Shown: positions 1 to 8,643 of the stretch, piece after piece | Numbering within the stretch: position 1 is the first letter of the stretch | Layout of the letters: the number at the start of each line of letters is the position of its first letter | Assembly: GCA_004213555.1 (NCBI GenBank) | Contig: SHAP01000009.1 | Location: 1-64,000 of the forward strand | Length of the DNA stretch: 64,000 bases | DNA from: Phycisphaeraceae bacterium | GTDB taxonomy: Bacteria > Planctomycetota > Phycisphaerae > Phycisphaerales > SM1A02 | Reading direction: 5' to 3' | Made by a program: the position numbers and the translations under genes | Notes under the pieces: model-generated | What the model saw: the letters and a program-made list of their open reading frames with translations, nothing else | What the model was told of the DNA's origin: nothing | The model's database searches: none

Positions 1-299
1 AAATCATCTGGCACGGGTCGTTCACCGAACTGATCGCGAAACTCTCGCAGTTCAAATCTTTTGGGCTGGTTGGCTTGGAGCGGTCCGGCCTCGAGAACAA
101 AGCGTTCGTTCAGCCACACTGAAGCGCCCTGCGGGAGATCTCGGTCGCTCTGCACGATCAGCTCAGCAGCATCAACGGTGATGGTGCTTTTGCTGGAAGC
201 TTTCGGCAGTTCAGGGAAGGCTCGGGTGGCAAATGCGGGAACCATCCTTGGGCTTTGGCAGGCAAAAAGCAACAATGAGAACAACATCGAAGTGCGCAC
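1..299 (-). CDS. Putative lipoprotein, C-terminus beyond window edge
   Basis: This is the N-terminal part of a secreted lipoprotein read on the minus strand and truncated by the window edge. From GTG at 299 the product begins MRTSMLFSLLLFAC, a short hydrophobic signal ending in a lipobox with Cys14 as the lipid site. The rest is a soluble, charged stretch with no family I recognise, open to base 1. An ATG at 287 is in frame, but GTG at 299 is preferred because TACGCT (312-307) lies 7 bases upstream, matching the start arrangement of many genes here. It is divergent from the tRNA-dihydrouridine synthase gene. The reading frame and lipobox are seen directly; the start and leaderless model are inferred. 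Confidence 0.7.
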   Translation of the reverse strand, partial: MRTSMLFSLLLFACQSPRMVPAFATRAFPELPKASSKSTITVDAAELIVQSDRDLPQGASVWLNERFVLEAGPLQANQPKRFELREFRDQFGERPVPDD

Positions 300-306
300 G
301 GTTCTG

Positions 307-312
307 AGCGTA
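307..312 (-). promoter_or_regulatory. -10-like TACGCT, 7 nt before GTG 299
   Basis: TACGCT on the minus strand ends 7 bases before GTG at 299 and no Shine-Dalgarno sequence is present. It overlaps a plus-strand TAGCAT (311-316) upstream of the divergent dus gene, so the two promoters may be interleaved. Confidence 0.4.
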
Positions 313-326
313 GCATGGAGGTTCAG

Positions 327-1469
327 ATGACGACTGTTGACGAGCCTGATGGTCCATTGCCCGACCGGACTTTGTCGCGGCCTTTGGCCCACATTGCGCA
401 AGAAACCACCATTGATCCGAGGATTCCCGCCCTCGTCCCAGGCTTCGACGCGCCATTTTTTCAGGCGGGTCTGGCGGGGTACTCCGATGCTCCAATGCGT
501 TTGATGGCGCGTCGTCATGGCTGTCCCTTTTGTGTTACTGAAGCGTTGCTGGATCGAACTTTGATTTCTGGTGGCAAAGGACGCACCCGCGAAGATCCGG
601 ATCTTTTGGCGGAGCAATGTGGTACCGGTGATTTGGAAGAAAATCGGGCCGCCGGACTGGAGGATCATCCCATAGCCGGGCAATTGATGGGGACCCAGCC
701 AGAAGAAATGGCGCGGGGCGCTGAAATCCTCCTTGATTTTGGCTACGAGGTGGTGGACCTGAACTTTGCTTGCCCGGTGAAAAAAGTCAAGCGGCGCAAC
801 CGGGGAGGCCATTTTTTGGCCCACCCCGAGGAAGCCATTGCGGTGTTCAAAGCCGTACGTGAGGTTGTTCCCGACCAAGTACCCATCACCGTCAAGCTGC
901 GCCGGGCTTGGGACGACACTGAAGCCATGACCGCAGCCTTTCACGAGGTGTTTGATGCCATTTACGACATGGGGGCCGCCTGGGCAACCGTGCATTGCCG
1001 CACGGTAGAACAGCGTTACAAAGGTCCAGGTCGATGGTCCTTCCTGACCGAACTTCGGGCCAAACATCCTGATCGGTTGTTTTTTGGTTCCGGTGATATC
1101 TGGACCGCGCAAGATGTGTTTGCCATGCTTGATGTCACGGGCGTGACTGGGGTCTCGGTGGCTCGGGGCTGCATTGGCAACCCTTGGATTTTTCGTCAGT
1201 GCCGCCAGATGATGGCAGGGCAAGCGCCCAGTGAACCCACCTTGTCCGAGCAACGTGATGTTTTGCTGGAGCACCTTCGACTTTCCACCGAGTTGCATGG
1301 GGAGCGAGGGGCCTCCAAGATGATGCGAAAATTCGGGATACGGTTTGCCAAGCACCACCCTGAAGGCAACCGCGTCAAATCCGATTTCATTGCTTGTGAC
1401 TCTCGGGCGGCGTGGCATCGAGTGTTGGAAGCCCACTATCCCACCGATCAAAGCACCATTTCTACATAG
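327..1469 (+). CDS. dus: tRNA-dihydrouridine synthase (Dus family)
   Basis: FMN-dependent reduction of uridine to dihydrouridine in the tRNA D-loop, cytosolic. The 380-aa product is a TIM-barrel flavoprotein. It shows the N-terminal FMN-binding stretch AGLAGYSDAPMR at about residues 47-58, NFACP with a candidate catalytic Cys149, followed by KKV, and the C-terminal phosphate-binding segment GDIWTAQDV...VARGCIGNPWIF. The usual Gly before the CP pair is Ala. Start ATG 327 is chosen because GGAGG (317-321) lies 5 bases upstream; an in-frame ATG at 315 would lie inside that ribosome site. The dienelactone hydrolase gene follows 10 bases after the stop, so the two are probably cotranscribed. Family is secure; DusA/B/C subclass is not assigned. 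Confidence 0.93.
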   Translation: MTTVDEPDGPLPDRTLSRPLAHIAQETTIDPRIPALVPGFDAPFFQAGLAGYSDAPMRLMARRHGCPFCVTEALLDRTLISGGKGRTREDPDLLAEQCGTGDLEENRAAGLEDHPIAGQLMGTQPEEMARGAEILLDFGYEVVDLNFACPVKKVKRRNRGGHFLAHPEEAIAVFKAVREVVPDQVPITVKLRRAWDDTEAMTAAFHEVFDAIYDMGAAWATVHCRTVEQRYKGPGRWSFLTELRAKHPDRLFFGSGDIWTAQDVFAMLDVTGVTGVSVARGCIGNPWIFRQCRQMMAGQAPSEPTLSEQRDVLLEHLRLSTELHGERGASKMMRKFGIRFAKHHPEGNRVKSDFIACDSRAAWHRVLEAHYPTDQSTIST

Positions 1470-1479
1470 GATCAACCCC

Positions 1480-2214
1480 ATGAGTACCCACGATTTTGAA
1501 TACGAGTGTGCAGGGACCAACGCCCGTGGATTGTTGGCGTTGCCCGAAGTTCGAGAAGGTGAGGAAGTACTTGCCCCGCCTTACCCCGGCGTTGTGGTGT
1601 GCCACGCTTGGAAAGGCCCAGGCTCTTTTGAACGTGAGCGGGCTGAAGAATTGGCGGAGATGGGCTTTGCGGTTCTGGTGGCCGACGTCTACGGAGGGGA
1701 CCGGGCCAAGGACAATGATGAAGCTGCCGCCTTGATGAACCCGCTCATGGAAGATCGGGGTGGGGTGTTGAAGGATCGCCTTCATGCTTCGGTCGCAGCG
1801 CTGCAAAGCCATGAACTTGTTGATGCCTCCCGATGTGCGGCCATCGGATACTGCTTTGGTGGTTTGTGCGTGTTGGACTTGGCTCGTTCGGGTGCAGATT
1901 TGCGTGCGGTGGTCTCATTTCACGGTTTGCTGGCTGGTCATGAATTCGGTGCGACGCCAGTGGCTTCCGTCTTGGCCTGCCACGGCTGGGACGATCCAAT
2001 GGCCACGCCGGAAGCAGTGGTTCAGTTCGGGGCGGAGATGACCAGGATTGGTGCCGACTGGCAGTTGCACGGATACGGCAATGCCATGCATGCCTTTACC
2101 AACCCGGCGGCCAACGATCCTGGTTTTGGGACGGTCTACGACTCCACCGCTGATGCGCGGTCATTCCGTTCTATGGTTGACTTCCTTTTTGAGCGTTTGG
2201 AAACGGACGACTGA
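1480..2214 (+). CDS. Dienelactone hydrolase family protein
   Basis: An alpha/beta hydrolase of the dienelactone hydrolase family, 244 aa, probably a cytosolic esterase or lactonase of unknown substrate. The Cys-His-Asp triad typical of the family is visible: Cys125 in GYCFGG, Asp171/172 in GWDDP and His204 in MHAFT. The product starts MSTHDFEYEC at ATG 1480. AGGA at 1468-1471, overlapping the stop of the preceding dus gene, is a plausible ribosome site. An upstream extension in the same frame would run through the dus gene and is rejected. It converges on the Tricorn-like protease gene with only 9 bases between stops. Confidence 0.88.
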   Translation: MSTHDFEYECAGTNARGLLALPEVREGEEVLAPPYPGVVVCHAWKGPGSFERERAEELAEMGFAVLVADVYGGDRAKDNDEAAALMNPLMEDRGGVLKDRLHASVAALQSHELVDASRCAAIGYCFGGLCVLDLARSGADLRAVVSFHGLLAGHEFGATPVASVLACHGWDDPMATPEAVVQFGAEMTRIGADWQLHGYGNAMHAFTNPAANDPGFGTVYDSTADARSFRSMVDFLFERLETDD

Positions 2215-2223
2215 CCAGGCGTC

Positions 2224-5200
2224 TCATTGGTCCTCTGGCGCGGCTCCACTGCCGGATCGATCAGGTGCGATGGGTCGAGGGGGATTCCGCGGTGGGTTGG
2301 TTCGCAACGCTTCCATCATGGCATTGATTCCCGCTTCGAGTTGAAGGTCTTGTCCGTTCCAAAGGGCGACCGGATCGTCGATCACTTCGAGATCGGGAGC
2401 GACTCCATGGCCTTCCACCGCCCACGTGCCATCGGCCTCGTAGATACCAAACGTTGGTACCGCCACCGCAGCGCCATCGAGCAAGGCGGGGCCCCCGGTA
2501 ATGCCAACCAGACCACCCCACGTTCGGGTCCCAATGAGGGGGCCAAGATTCGATCGTCGGAACAGCCAGGGGAACATGTCACCGCCAGAACCGGCCAGGC
2601 CATTGATCAACATGCATTTGGGTCCGAAGTGACCATCTGAGGGTGATCGCCAGTCGTCGCCATGCCGTCGCGCCCACCAGGACACAGGTTGCCGGTTCAG
2701 CAGCTCAATGAATCGGGTTGGGATTTGCCCGCCTCCGTTCCATCGCTCGTCGATGATTAAGGCTTCGCGATGCATTTCGGCAAAGAACTGAGAAACCAAG
2801 TCGGTCTGCCCTTCGATGCCTGTGTTGCGGACGTAGATGTAGCCCACCCGGCCGTCGGTTGCTTCGTGCACCTTTTTGCGGTTGGTGTCAATCCATGCAG
2901 CGTGCCTGAGTTCCGATTCACTTCCGATGGGGGTCACCATGATGTCGAAGGTGTTGCCTTCGCGTTCAAAGGTGGCTTCAATGCCAAAGCCAACCGTGCC
3001 CACCAATGCGGCCCAAGGGCTTCGATCTGAACCGAGGGGTCGACCGTTCACCGCGAGAAGTCGGTCGCCCGCTTGGACTCTGACTCCCGCATCCTCAAGA
3101 GGATGATGCTGCGCCTGAAATCCTGGTTCGGGCTGGACCACTTTTTCGACGGTCCAATGATCTTGTTCATAGACCCAGTCGACGCCAAGGAAGCCCACTG
3201 CGTCACGCGGAGGTTCTTGTGCTCCGCGGTCAAACATGCCCCAGCCGCCAGACAGGTAGTACGCGTGTCCCACATTCAGCTCGGCGATCATTTCCCGAAT
3301 CACCCGGGCAACATCTTCCCGATCTCCACAGTCGTCCAACATGATGAGCGCTTCATCGAGGGCGGCATCCCAGTCCACGGCATGCATGTTTTCCACATAG
3401 AACGTGTCGCGGAACAAACGCCAAGCGTCGATGATCATTTGCCGCCACGCCTCGCGCGGCTCAAGATCCAAGAACAGTCCCTCAACCAGGACAGGTTCTT
3501 CTTGCATGCTCATCGCATCAAACAAGTCCCATCCTTCGGGGGTTGTACGCAAGAGGCCAGATCCATCGGCCAAAGGATCGAGCAGCAATGCCGGACCGTG
3601 GAAATTTACTTCGGCGTCCATGTCGTACGGATCGATGGTGACATGGAGTGGTGGTTGTTCGGGCTCGACCACAGTCGACCACACCAGGTGGATGTGGTTT
3701 CCAGCTCCGACGAGCGTGCTGATATTTCCCGCGGGTACATTGAGATGACGAGCACGAGCCAATACGCCTTCAAGATCCAACACCATCTCATCCGTTCCGA
3801 CCACCAAGTCATCATTCACCATGGATTCCAATTCGACCGGATCGTCTTCGGATTGTGGCGCTCGACTCCCAAAGAACTCGCCTTCGGCAACCTCTGGGAT
3901 GATCCATACCCCTTCAGCTTCGTCACCGAAGAGGTTGGCTTCCAATTGGATTTCCATGCCCGTGGCCATCACCGTGCCTTCGAGAATGCCGTCTTCATAG
4001 CGCAAATCCTCGACCTCTGCGTCTTGGCCCATGGCCATGAACGATGCTTCTAAGTTGGAGCCATCCGCGATCACTTCGAGCGCCACTGGGGCTTCGTCGG
4101 TGGGAAAGCCCATGGCGCTCAAACCTTGAAGGGTGAGGTTCCAGACCCCGGCGGCTGGATGTCGTTCGCTGGCTGAGTCCGATTGGTCTTCGGCAATCGT
4201 GGACCATTGACCGCCGATCCCCATACCAGTGACCTCCCAATCGCCGGACAATTGACCTTCGGCCAACTTTCCTTGCACAACAATTTCAATGTCCCGGAAC
4301 CCGTAAGACGTTCGCATGTGCCCGGTAGAGGTATCAAACTCCACTTGCGGCAGGGCCACGGTTTGCATTGGGGTGCGTATGCTCCCGGTGAGGGTGCCAT
4401 TTTCATCACGCCAAAGCTGCAACTCCAGAGCTCCTTCGTCTTCGGACAATCCTGCACCAAGCAGTCCGGTGAGGGTGCCTTCCCAGATGCCGGTGGGGTC
4501 AAGTGCCCCTGCATCGGCTTCCCAAGATTCTCGATCCATCACGGGCGCGGTCAGCGGGGAGTGGTCTGAGGTGAGTGTGGTCAACATCAGGACTTCTCGA
4601 TCGGGATAGATCCAAGTGCTGTCTGACGCCCCGCCAGCGTAAACCGGGGCAAAAGCATGACTGGCCACAAACGCCAGTTGCCTTCCCCCATCGACAAAGC
4701 AGGGCGCGTGCTCATCTCTGTCACCAAAGGTCAATGGTTGGGTTACACCAGTACCGAGATCATGAAAAGCAATCGCGCGTCGAAGTCGATGTGGCTGGAA
4801 AGACGACCAAGCCATGTGCTGACCGTTGGGGGAGAAAGCAACCTCTGGGGTGCTGGCTTGCGCGTCGGTGGCCAGAAGGGTTGAGGTGCCATCTTCGATG
4901 TCAAACAGAATCAACTCACCCATGTGGTTGGCTGCCGCCAGATGGGTGCTCTCAGGATGCCACCAGATCCCGGTCCACCATCCAGAAGAACCTTGGCTGA
5001 GCCGTCGACTTTCCGAACCATCGGGTCGAATCAATTCCAACTCGTATTCACCACTCTGATCGCTGGTGTGAGCAATCCAAGCACCGTTGGGGCTCCAAGC
5101 TCCACTGCGTTCAGCAGCATGGCTGGTGTTGGTCAGATTTCGGGAGACGCCATCACCCAAGGGAACGGTGAACAAATCTCCGTACGCTTCGGCCACAACT

Positions 5201-6120
5201 TCCCGTCCGGTGGGTCCCGGCCGAACTTGAACCAAGTACGGGGTGGCATCGATCCGCCGTGGGGCGAGTCCTGGCCGTGCACCGCTCAATGCGATGTCGA
5301 TGGTTTCAATTTCATCGTTGTCATTCAGAATTTTGAGTTTTGAACCTTCGCGGAAGATGATGCCCCCCGGACCCGCGCAAGGTTCTCGCAGGTCATACAG
5401 GTCTGAGGCATACCGAAGGGTGTGGTCATCGTCGTCCAAGCGAAAGAGGCCAAGCCGGTGGTTTGGGGTGTTGTCCGAAAGAAAATGGACCTTGCCGTTG
5501 TGCCACATGGGCGCTGTGTCGGTGCCGGTGAATGTGGTCAGGCGAGAGGCCAATGCACCATCGCTCATCCAAAGGTCCGTGGCCATCCCACCTCGATACC
5601 GCTTCCAGCTTCGGTGGTCGCGCGTCCATGGGGTGTAAATGAGCTGCCCCGAACTGTTGATGTCGGACCAGGTGCCGTACGGGACCGGAAATTGTTGGAA
5701 CGGTCCGCCTTCGGGACTGACGGTAAAGACTTGGGAGCCCTTGGGGTGACCCTTGATGCCGCGGGCAAAAAACAGCACCTCGCCTTCTGCTGTCCATCCA
5801 CACAAGGTTTCTCGGGTGGGGTGGTCCGTGAGTCGGGCGGGGATGCCGCCGCCGGAGGGCATGGTCCAAAGGTCATGACCATCACCAAAGTCAGCCTCAA
5901 ACGCGAGCATCTGGCCGTCAGGAGAAAATCGAGGGCGGTTGGCCCCTCCCGCTGCCTGCACCAATGGTGTAGCCGTGCCACCCGATCGGGGTGCCGACCA
6001 AATACCACCGGCATGGGCAAAGGCGATCTTGGTTTCGGAGAAATCAGGCCAGGCCAGCAGACCGGCATGGGCGGGATCTTGACCAAAGGCAAGGGTGGAC
6101 ACCAACAGGGAAATGCTCAT
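2224..6120 (-). CDS. Tricorn-like S41 protease with an extra two-repeat insert
   Basis: A large secreted or periplasmic serine protease, 1298 aa. Order: signal peptide (about 1-19), beta-propeller repeats (about 25-510, with motifs such as WSPNGAWIA and FSPDG), an insert of two lipocalin-like repeats (about 537-645 and 655-757; GIWEGTL.. and GVWNLTL..), the tricorn core (about 885-960, His952 in GHAY), a PDZ domain (about 970-1065, GDRLLAVNG), and the C-terminal S41 catalytic part (DERWNGGG and nucleophile Ser1178 in AGSGGDMFPW). Archaeal Tricorn is about 1070 aa, so the difference is largely the insert. TACATT lies 6 bases before ATG 6120 and there is no Shine-Dalgarno sequence. It likely trims peptides; substrate unknown. 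Confidence 0.9.
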   Translation of the reverse strand: MSISLLVSTLAFGQDPAHAGLLAWPDFSETKIAFAHAGGIWSAPRSGGTATPLVQAAGGANRPRFSPDGQMLAFEADFGDGHDLWTMPSGGGIPARLTDHPTRETLCGWTAEGEVLFFARGIKGHPKGSQVFTVSPEGGPFQQFPVPYGTWSDINSSGQLIYTPWTRDHRSWKRYRGGMATDLWMSDGALASRLTTFTGTDTAPMWHNGKVHFLSDNTPNHRLGLFRLDDDDHTLRYASDLYDLREPCAGPGGIIFREGSKLKILNDNDEIETIDIALSGARPGLAPRRIDATPYLVQVRPGPTGREVVAEAYGDLFTVPLGDGVSRNLTNTSHAAERSGAWSPNGAWIAHTSDQSGEYELELIRPDGSESRRLSQGSSGWWTGIWWHPESTHLAAANHMGELILFDIEDGTSTLLATDAQASTPEVAFSPNGQHMAWSSFQPHRLRRAIAFHDLGTGVTQPLTFGDRDEHAPCFVDGGRQLAFVASHAFAPVYAGGASDSTWIYPDREVLMLTTLTSDHSPLTAPVMDRESWEADAGALDPTGIWEGTLTGLLGAGLSEDEGALELQLWRDENGTLTGSIRTPMQTVALPQVEFDTSTGHMRTSYGFRDIEIVVQGKLAEGQLSGDWEVTGMGIGGQWSTIAEDQSDSASERHPAAGVWNLTLQGLSAMGFPTDEAPVALEVIADGSNLEASFMAMGQDAEVEDLRYEDGILEGTVMATGMEIQLEANLFGDEAEGVWIIPEVAEGEFFGSRAPQSEDDPVELESMVNDDLVVGTDEMVLDLEGVLARARHLNVPAGNISTLVGAGNHIHLVWSTVVEPEQPPLHVTIDPYDMDAEVNFHGPALLLDPLADGSGLLRTTPEGWDLFDAMSMQEEPVLVEGLFLDLEPREAWRQMIIDAWRLFRDTFYVENMHAVDWDAALDEALIMLDDCGDREDVARVIREMIAELNVGHAYYLSGGWGMFDRGAQEPPRDAVGFLGVDWVYEQDHWTVEKVVQPEPGFQAQHHPLEDAGVRVQAGDRLLAVNGRPLGSDRSPWAALVGTVGFGIEATFEREGNTFDIMVTPIGSESELRHAAWIDTNRKKVHEATDGRVGYIYVRNTGIEGQTDLVSQFFAEMHREALIIDERWNGGGQIPTRFIELLNRQPVSWWARRHGDDWRSPSDGHFGPKCMLINGLAGSGGDMFPWLFRRSNLGPLIGTRTWGGLVGITGGPALLDGAAVAVPTFGIYEADGTWAVEGHGVAPDLEVIDDPVALWNGQDLQLEAGINAMMEALRTNPPRNPPRPIAPDRSGSGAAPEDQ

Positions 6121-6126
6121 GCAATC

Positions 6127-6132
6127 AATGTA
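6127..6132 (-). promoter_or_regulatory. -10-like TACATT, 6 nt before ATG 6120
   Basis: The minus-strand hexamer TACATT ends 6 bases before the start of the Tricorn-like gene and no ribosome binding site is visible, consistent with a leaderless transcript. Confidence 0.45.
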
Positions 6133-6201
6133 GACGGGGAGCTTGGTGTTTCGTGATTCTGAACTTAAAGTTCACTCAGTTCCGAGTGGGGCACCACGCG
6201 G

Positions 6202-6207
6202 TAGGAT
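6202..6207 (+). promoter_or_regulatory. -10-like TAGGAT, 8 nt before purM
   Basis: TAGGAT ends 8 bases before ATG 6216. The embedded AGGA could instead act as a weak ribosome site, so this example is ambiguous. Confidence 0.35.
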
Positions 6208-6215
6208 TTGTCAAT

Positions 6216-7292
6216 ATGGCTTCTCGTGGATTGACATATGCCGATGCGGGGGTGGATATCGAAGCTGGTGATGCCGCGGTCGAGCGTTTTGCCAAGGCGG
6301 TTCGGGCCACCCATGGCCCCAGAGTTATTGGTGCGTACGGCGCTTTCGCGGGCATGTTCCGCCTCGACTTCAACGAGCGTTTGTTTCGTCGCAATTACCG
6401 CGATCCCGTCTTGGTGGCTTGTACCGATGGGGTCGGGACCAAGGTACGTTTGGCCATTGACTTGGGCGTGCACCACACGGTTGGCGTTGACTGTGTGGCG
6501 ATGAACGTCAATGACATGATCTGCCAAGGCGCGGAGCCTTTGTTCTTCTTGGACTACTTGGGCTTGCATCGACAAGATCCCGACCGCACCGCCGAGCTGG
6601 TTGCTGGTGTGGCCGAGGGGTGTCGGCTCGCCAATTGCGCTTTGCTCGGAGGTGAATGTGCAGAAATGCCCGACATTTATCGCAAAGGCGACTACGACAT
6701 TGCCGGATTTGCGGTTGGAGTTGCTGAACTTTCCCGAGTGGTTGATGCCGAACGTGTCCGTCCTGGTGATGTCATCTTGGGTTTGACTTCCAGTGGGGTT
6801 CATTCCAATGGATACACGTTGGTCCGAAAGATCGTGGAGCAAGCCAAGATCGACTTGCAGGCTGAACATCCTCGGTCGGATGGTGAGGGGCGAACCTTCG
6901 GCGAACAACTTTTGGAGCCCACACGGATTTATGTTCGGTCGATTATTTCAATGCTTCGTGCGTACAAAGTGAAGCGTCCAGTCAGTGGTATGGCCCACAT
7001 CACTGGCGGGGGACTCCCTGGAAACCTGGTTCGGGCTTTGCCCAAAGGCTGCCGAGCGGTGGTCTCCAAATCCGCGTGTGAGGTGCCGGCTTTGTTCCGG
7101 GTTCTCCAGCGTGCGGGCCGCATTTCTGAAAATGAAATGTGGAAGGTCTTCAACATGGGGATTGGTTACTGCCTCATCGTCCGTCCTACGTTCGCCGAAG
7201 GGGTGACGGCAAAATTGGAAGCGGCTGGCGAGACGGTTCGCAAGATTGGCGTGGTTCGAAAGGGCCGAATTGGGGTTGAACTGACCGCCTGA
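6216..7292 (+). CDS. purM: Phosphoribosylformylglycinamidine cyclo-ligase
   Basis: AIR synthetase, the fifth step of de novo purine synthesis: ATP-dependent ring closure of FGAM to AIR in the cytosol. The 358-aa product has the family's landmarks in order: TYADAGVDIEAGD at the N-terminus, the ACTDGVGTKV nucleotide loop at about residue 70, MNVNDM and GAEPLFFLDY, LGGECAEMP, GLTSSGVHSNGYTLVR, and HITGGGLPGN near the C-terminus. Length is normal (about 345 aa in enteric bacteria). The start ATG 6216 (MASRGLTYAD) fits the family start; upstream in-frame sequence lacks homology. It converges with arfB. Confidence 0.96.
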   Translation: MASRGLTYADAGVDIEAGDAAVERFAKAVRATHGPRVIGAYGAFAGMFRLDFNERLFRRNYRDPVLVACTDGVGTKVRLAIDLGVHHTVGVDCVAMNVNDMICQGAEPLFFLDYLGLHRQDPDRTAELVAGVAEGCRLANCALLGGECAEMPDIYRKGDYDIAGFAVGVAELSRVVDAERVRPGDVILGLTSSGVHSNGYTLVRKIVEQAKIDLQAEHPRSDGEGRTFGEQLLEPTRIYVRSIISMLRAYKVKRPVSGMAHITGGGLPGNLVRALPKGCRAVVSKSACEVPALFRVLQRAGRISENEMWKVFNMGIGYCLIVRPTFAEGVTAKLEAAGETVRKIGVVRKGRIGVELTA

Positions 7293-7294
7293 AC

Positions 7295-7315
7295 TCCGTG
7301 GGATATCTCCACGGA
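7295..7315. terminator. Candidate hairpin between convergent purM and arfB
   Basis: TCCGTGG (7295-7301) and CCACGGA (7309-7315) form a 7-bp stem with a 7-base loop, exactly between the two convergent stops. There is no T-tract, so a terminator role is only suggested by position. Confidence 0.35.
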
Positions 7316-7750
7316 TCACGATTCGAAATCACGTTCCCCGCGTTGTCTTTTCTTCGCGCTGTGGTGCTTTTTGTCCGACAGCCTTTTCCGTACCGAAGAT
7401 CGGGTGGGGGCTGTTGCTTTTCGCTCGGGTGGCGGAGTTGCGGCTGCGTGCACCAGATCAGCAAACCGCTTGATGGCGGTCCGGCGGTTGGTCTGTGGAG
7501 AACGAGACGCACCCGACCGAAGCATCGCAATCCCCTCCTTTTCGCGTTTCCCCAGCAAAGCAACCAGTCGTTGCCGCGACTCGGCATTCAGCCCTTTGAC
7601 ATGTTCAAGAACCACCCGCATTCGCACCGCGGTCGCCACTTTGTTGACGTGCTGTCCCCCAGGGCCTGATGCACGGATGGCTTCGAAGCTGATTGCATGT
7701 TTGGGGATCCAGCGGCCGTGCCCCAGCTCAATGCAGTCGGCGGGTTTCAT
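7316..7750 (-). CDS. arfB: Alternative ribosome-rescue factor ArfB (YaeJ)
   Basis: Peptidyl-tRNA hydrolase that frees ribosomes stalled on non-stop mRNA. The 144-aa product has the class-I release factor GGQ motif at residues 31-33 in the context SGPGGQHVNKVAT, and no codon-recognition domain. The C-terminal tail from about residue 105 is rich in Lys and Arg, the part that in ArfB inserts into the empty mRNA channel. Its ATG overlaps the TGA of the upstream MBL hydrolase gene by 4 bases (ATGA), so translation is probably coupled. Length and domain content match E. coli YaeJ (140 aa). Confidence 0.93.
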   Translation of the reverse strand: MKPADCIELGHGRWIPKHAISFEAIRASGPGGQHVNKVATAVRMRVVLEHVKGLNAESRQRLVALLGKREKEGIAMLRSGASRSPQTNRRTAIKRFADLVHAAATPPPERKATAPTRSSVRKRLSDKKHHSAKKRQRGERDFES

Positions 7751-8634
7751 CGGTGGTTCTTCCGTTCGGCATGCTGCACCCCCGAAATGTTCATCTCAAC
7801 TGCCGCCTGCCGCAGGTGCATGCAGTCTGGATCATCCACTCCAGCCTCGTTTGCCTCGGCCTCCAACATGTGGCGGTAGGCGTGGAGGGGATCTGCAGCC
7901 TCGCGGATGCAGTGGTACTGCCGTTGCAACGACTCTCGCAATCGACGCAGATGTGCCTTGGGGTTTGGGCACGCGCCAAAATGAGCAACCAGCAGTTGGT
8001 CGGTTTCGAGATGTTCCATGACATCAATACTGTGGCACCACGCCATCAAGTCTAAATCGGGCGGTGGCAATTGGGCGGGCGCGAAAGTGGGGGCTTCGGC
8101 GACGAATCCGCCCGCGGCATCACCGGTGGCCAAGTATCGCGTGTCGTCGTGTTGAAATTCGTAGGCCACATGATGCTTGGCGTGTCCCAACGTCTCATGG
8201 GCTTTGAAAGAGACGCCTCCAATGGTGAAGGTCCCCGAAAGATCCAACACATGCAAGAGGTTTGGGGTCACTGGCCGCATGGTGCCAAAGAGATGAGGGA
8301 GCTGATCCCCGTAGATTTTGTTGGCCGAGGCCATCAGTCTCGACGGGTCAAGCATGTGGCGTTCACCCACGGGATGCACATGAACAGGGATGTTCAAGGC
8401 GGCGAGATCTCCAGCAGCGGCCGCATGATCCAGATGGATGTGGGTCAACAAGACGGCAGCCAGATCTTGCACCGTCCAACCCAAACTCCTAAGCCCATCA
8501 TGCAAGGCGGGAAGTGTGGACGCCGGACCAGGATCGATCAAGACCGGGCCTTCTTGGGTCGGGATCACCCATGCGGAGATGGCTCCTGGCCGGTTCAACC
8601 AGTGCAAGTCGACGGAGGAAACGACCGCAGTCAT
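7747..8634 (-). CDS. MBL-fold metallo-hydrolase
   Basis: Metallo-beta-lactamase-fold hydrolase, 295 aa, cytosolic. The metal site motif HIHLDH is at residues 65-70, with further ligands suggested by ETLGHAKHH at about 150 and ATGDAAGG at about 170. A helical C-terminal extension with several His and Glu residues follows, as in glyoxalase II-like or lactonase-like members. Substrate is unknown. It lies 9 bases downstream of the transketolase stop and overlaps arfB by 4 bases, making a tkt-MBL-arfB transcription unit. No obvious functional link explains the grouping. Confidence 0.82.
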   Translation of the reverse strand: MTAVVSSVDLHWLNRPGAISAWVIPTQEGPVLIDPGPASTLPALHDGLRSLGWTVQDLAAVLLTHIHLDHAAAAGDLAALNIPVHVHPVGERHMLDPSRLMASANKIYGDQLPHLFGTMRPVTPNLLHVLDLSGTFTIGGVSFKAHETLGHAKHHVAYEFQHDDTRYLATGDAAGGFVAEAPTFAPAQLPPPDLDLMAWCHSIDVMEHLETDQLLVAHFGACPNPKAHLRRLRESLQRQYHCIREAADPLHAYRHMLEAEANEAGVDDPDCMHLRQAAVEMNISGVQHAERKNHR

Positions 8635-8643
8635 GGTGTTTGA

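Noticed and set aside
315-326. Upstream ATG of the tRNA-dihydrouridine synthase gene
   Set aside because: This ATG overlaps the GGAGG that serves ATG 327 and the extra residues are not conserved family sequence.
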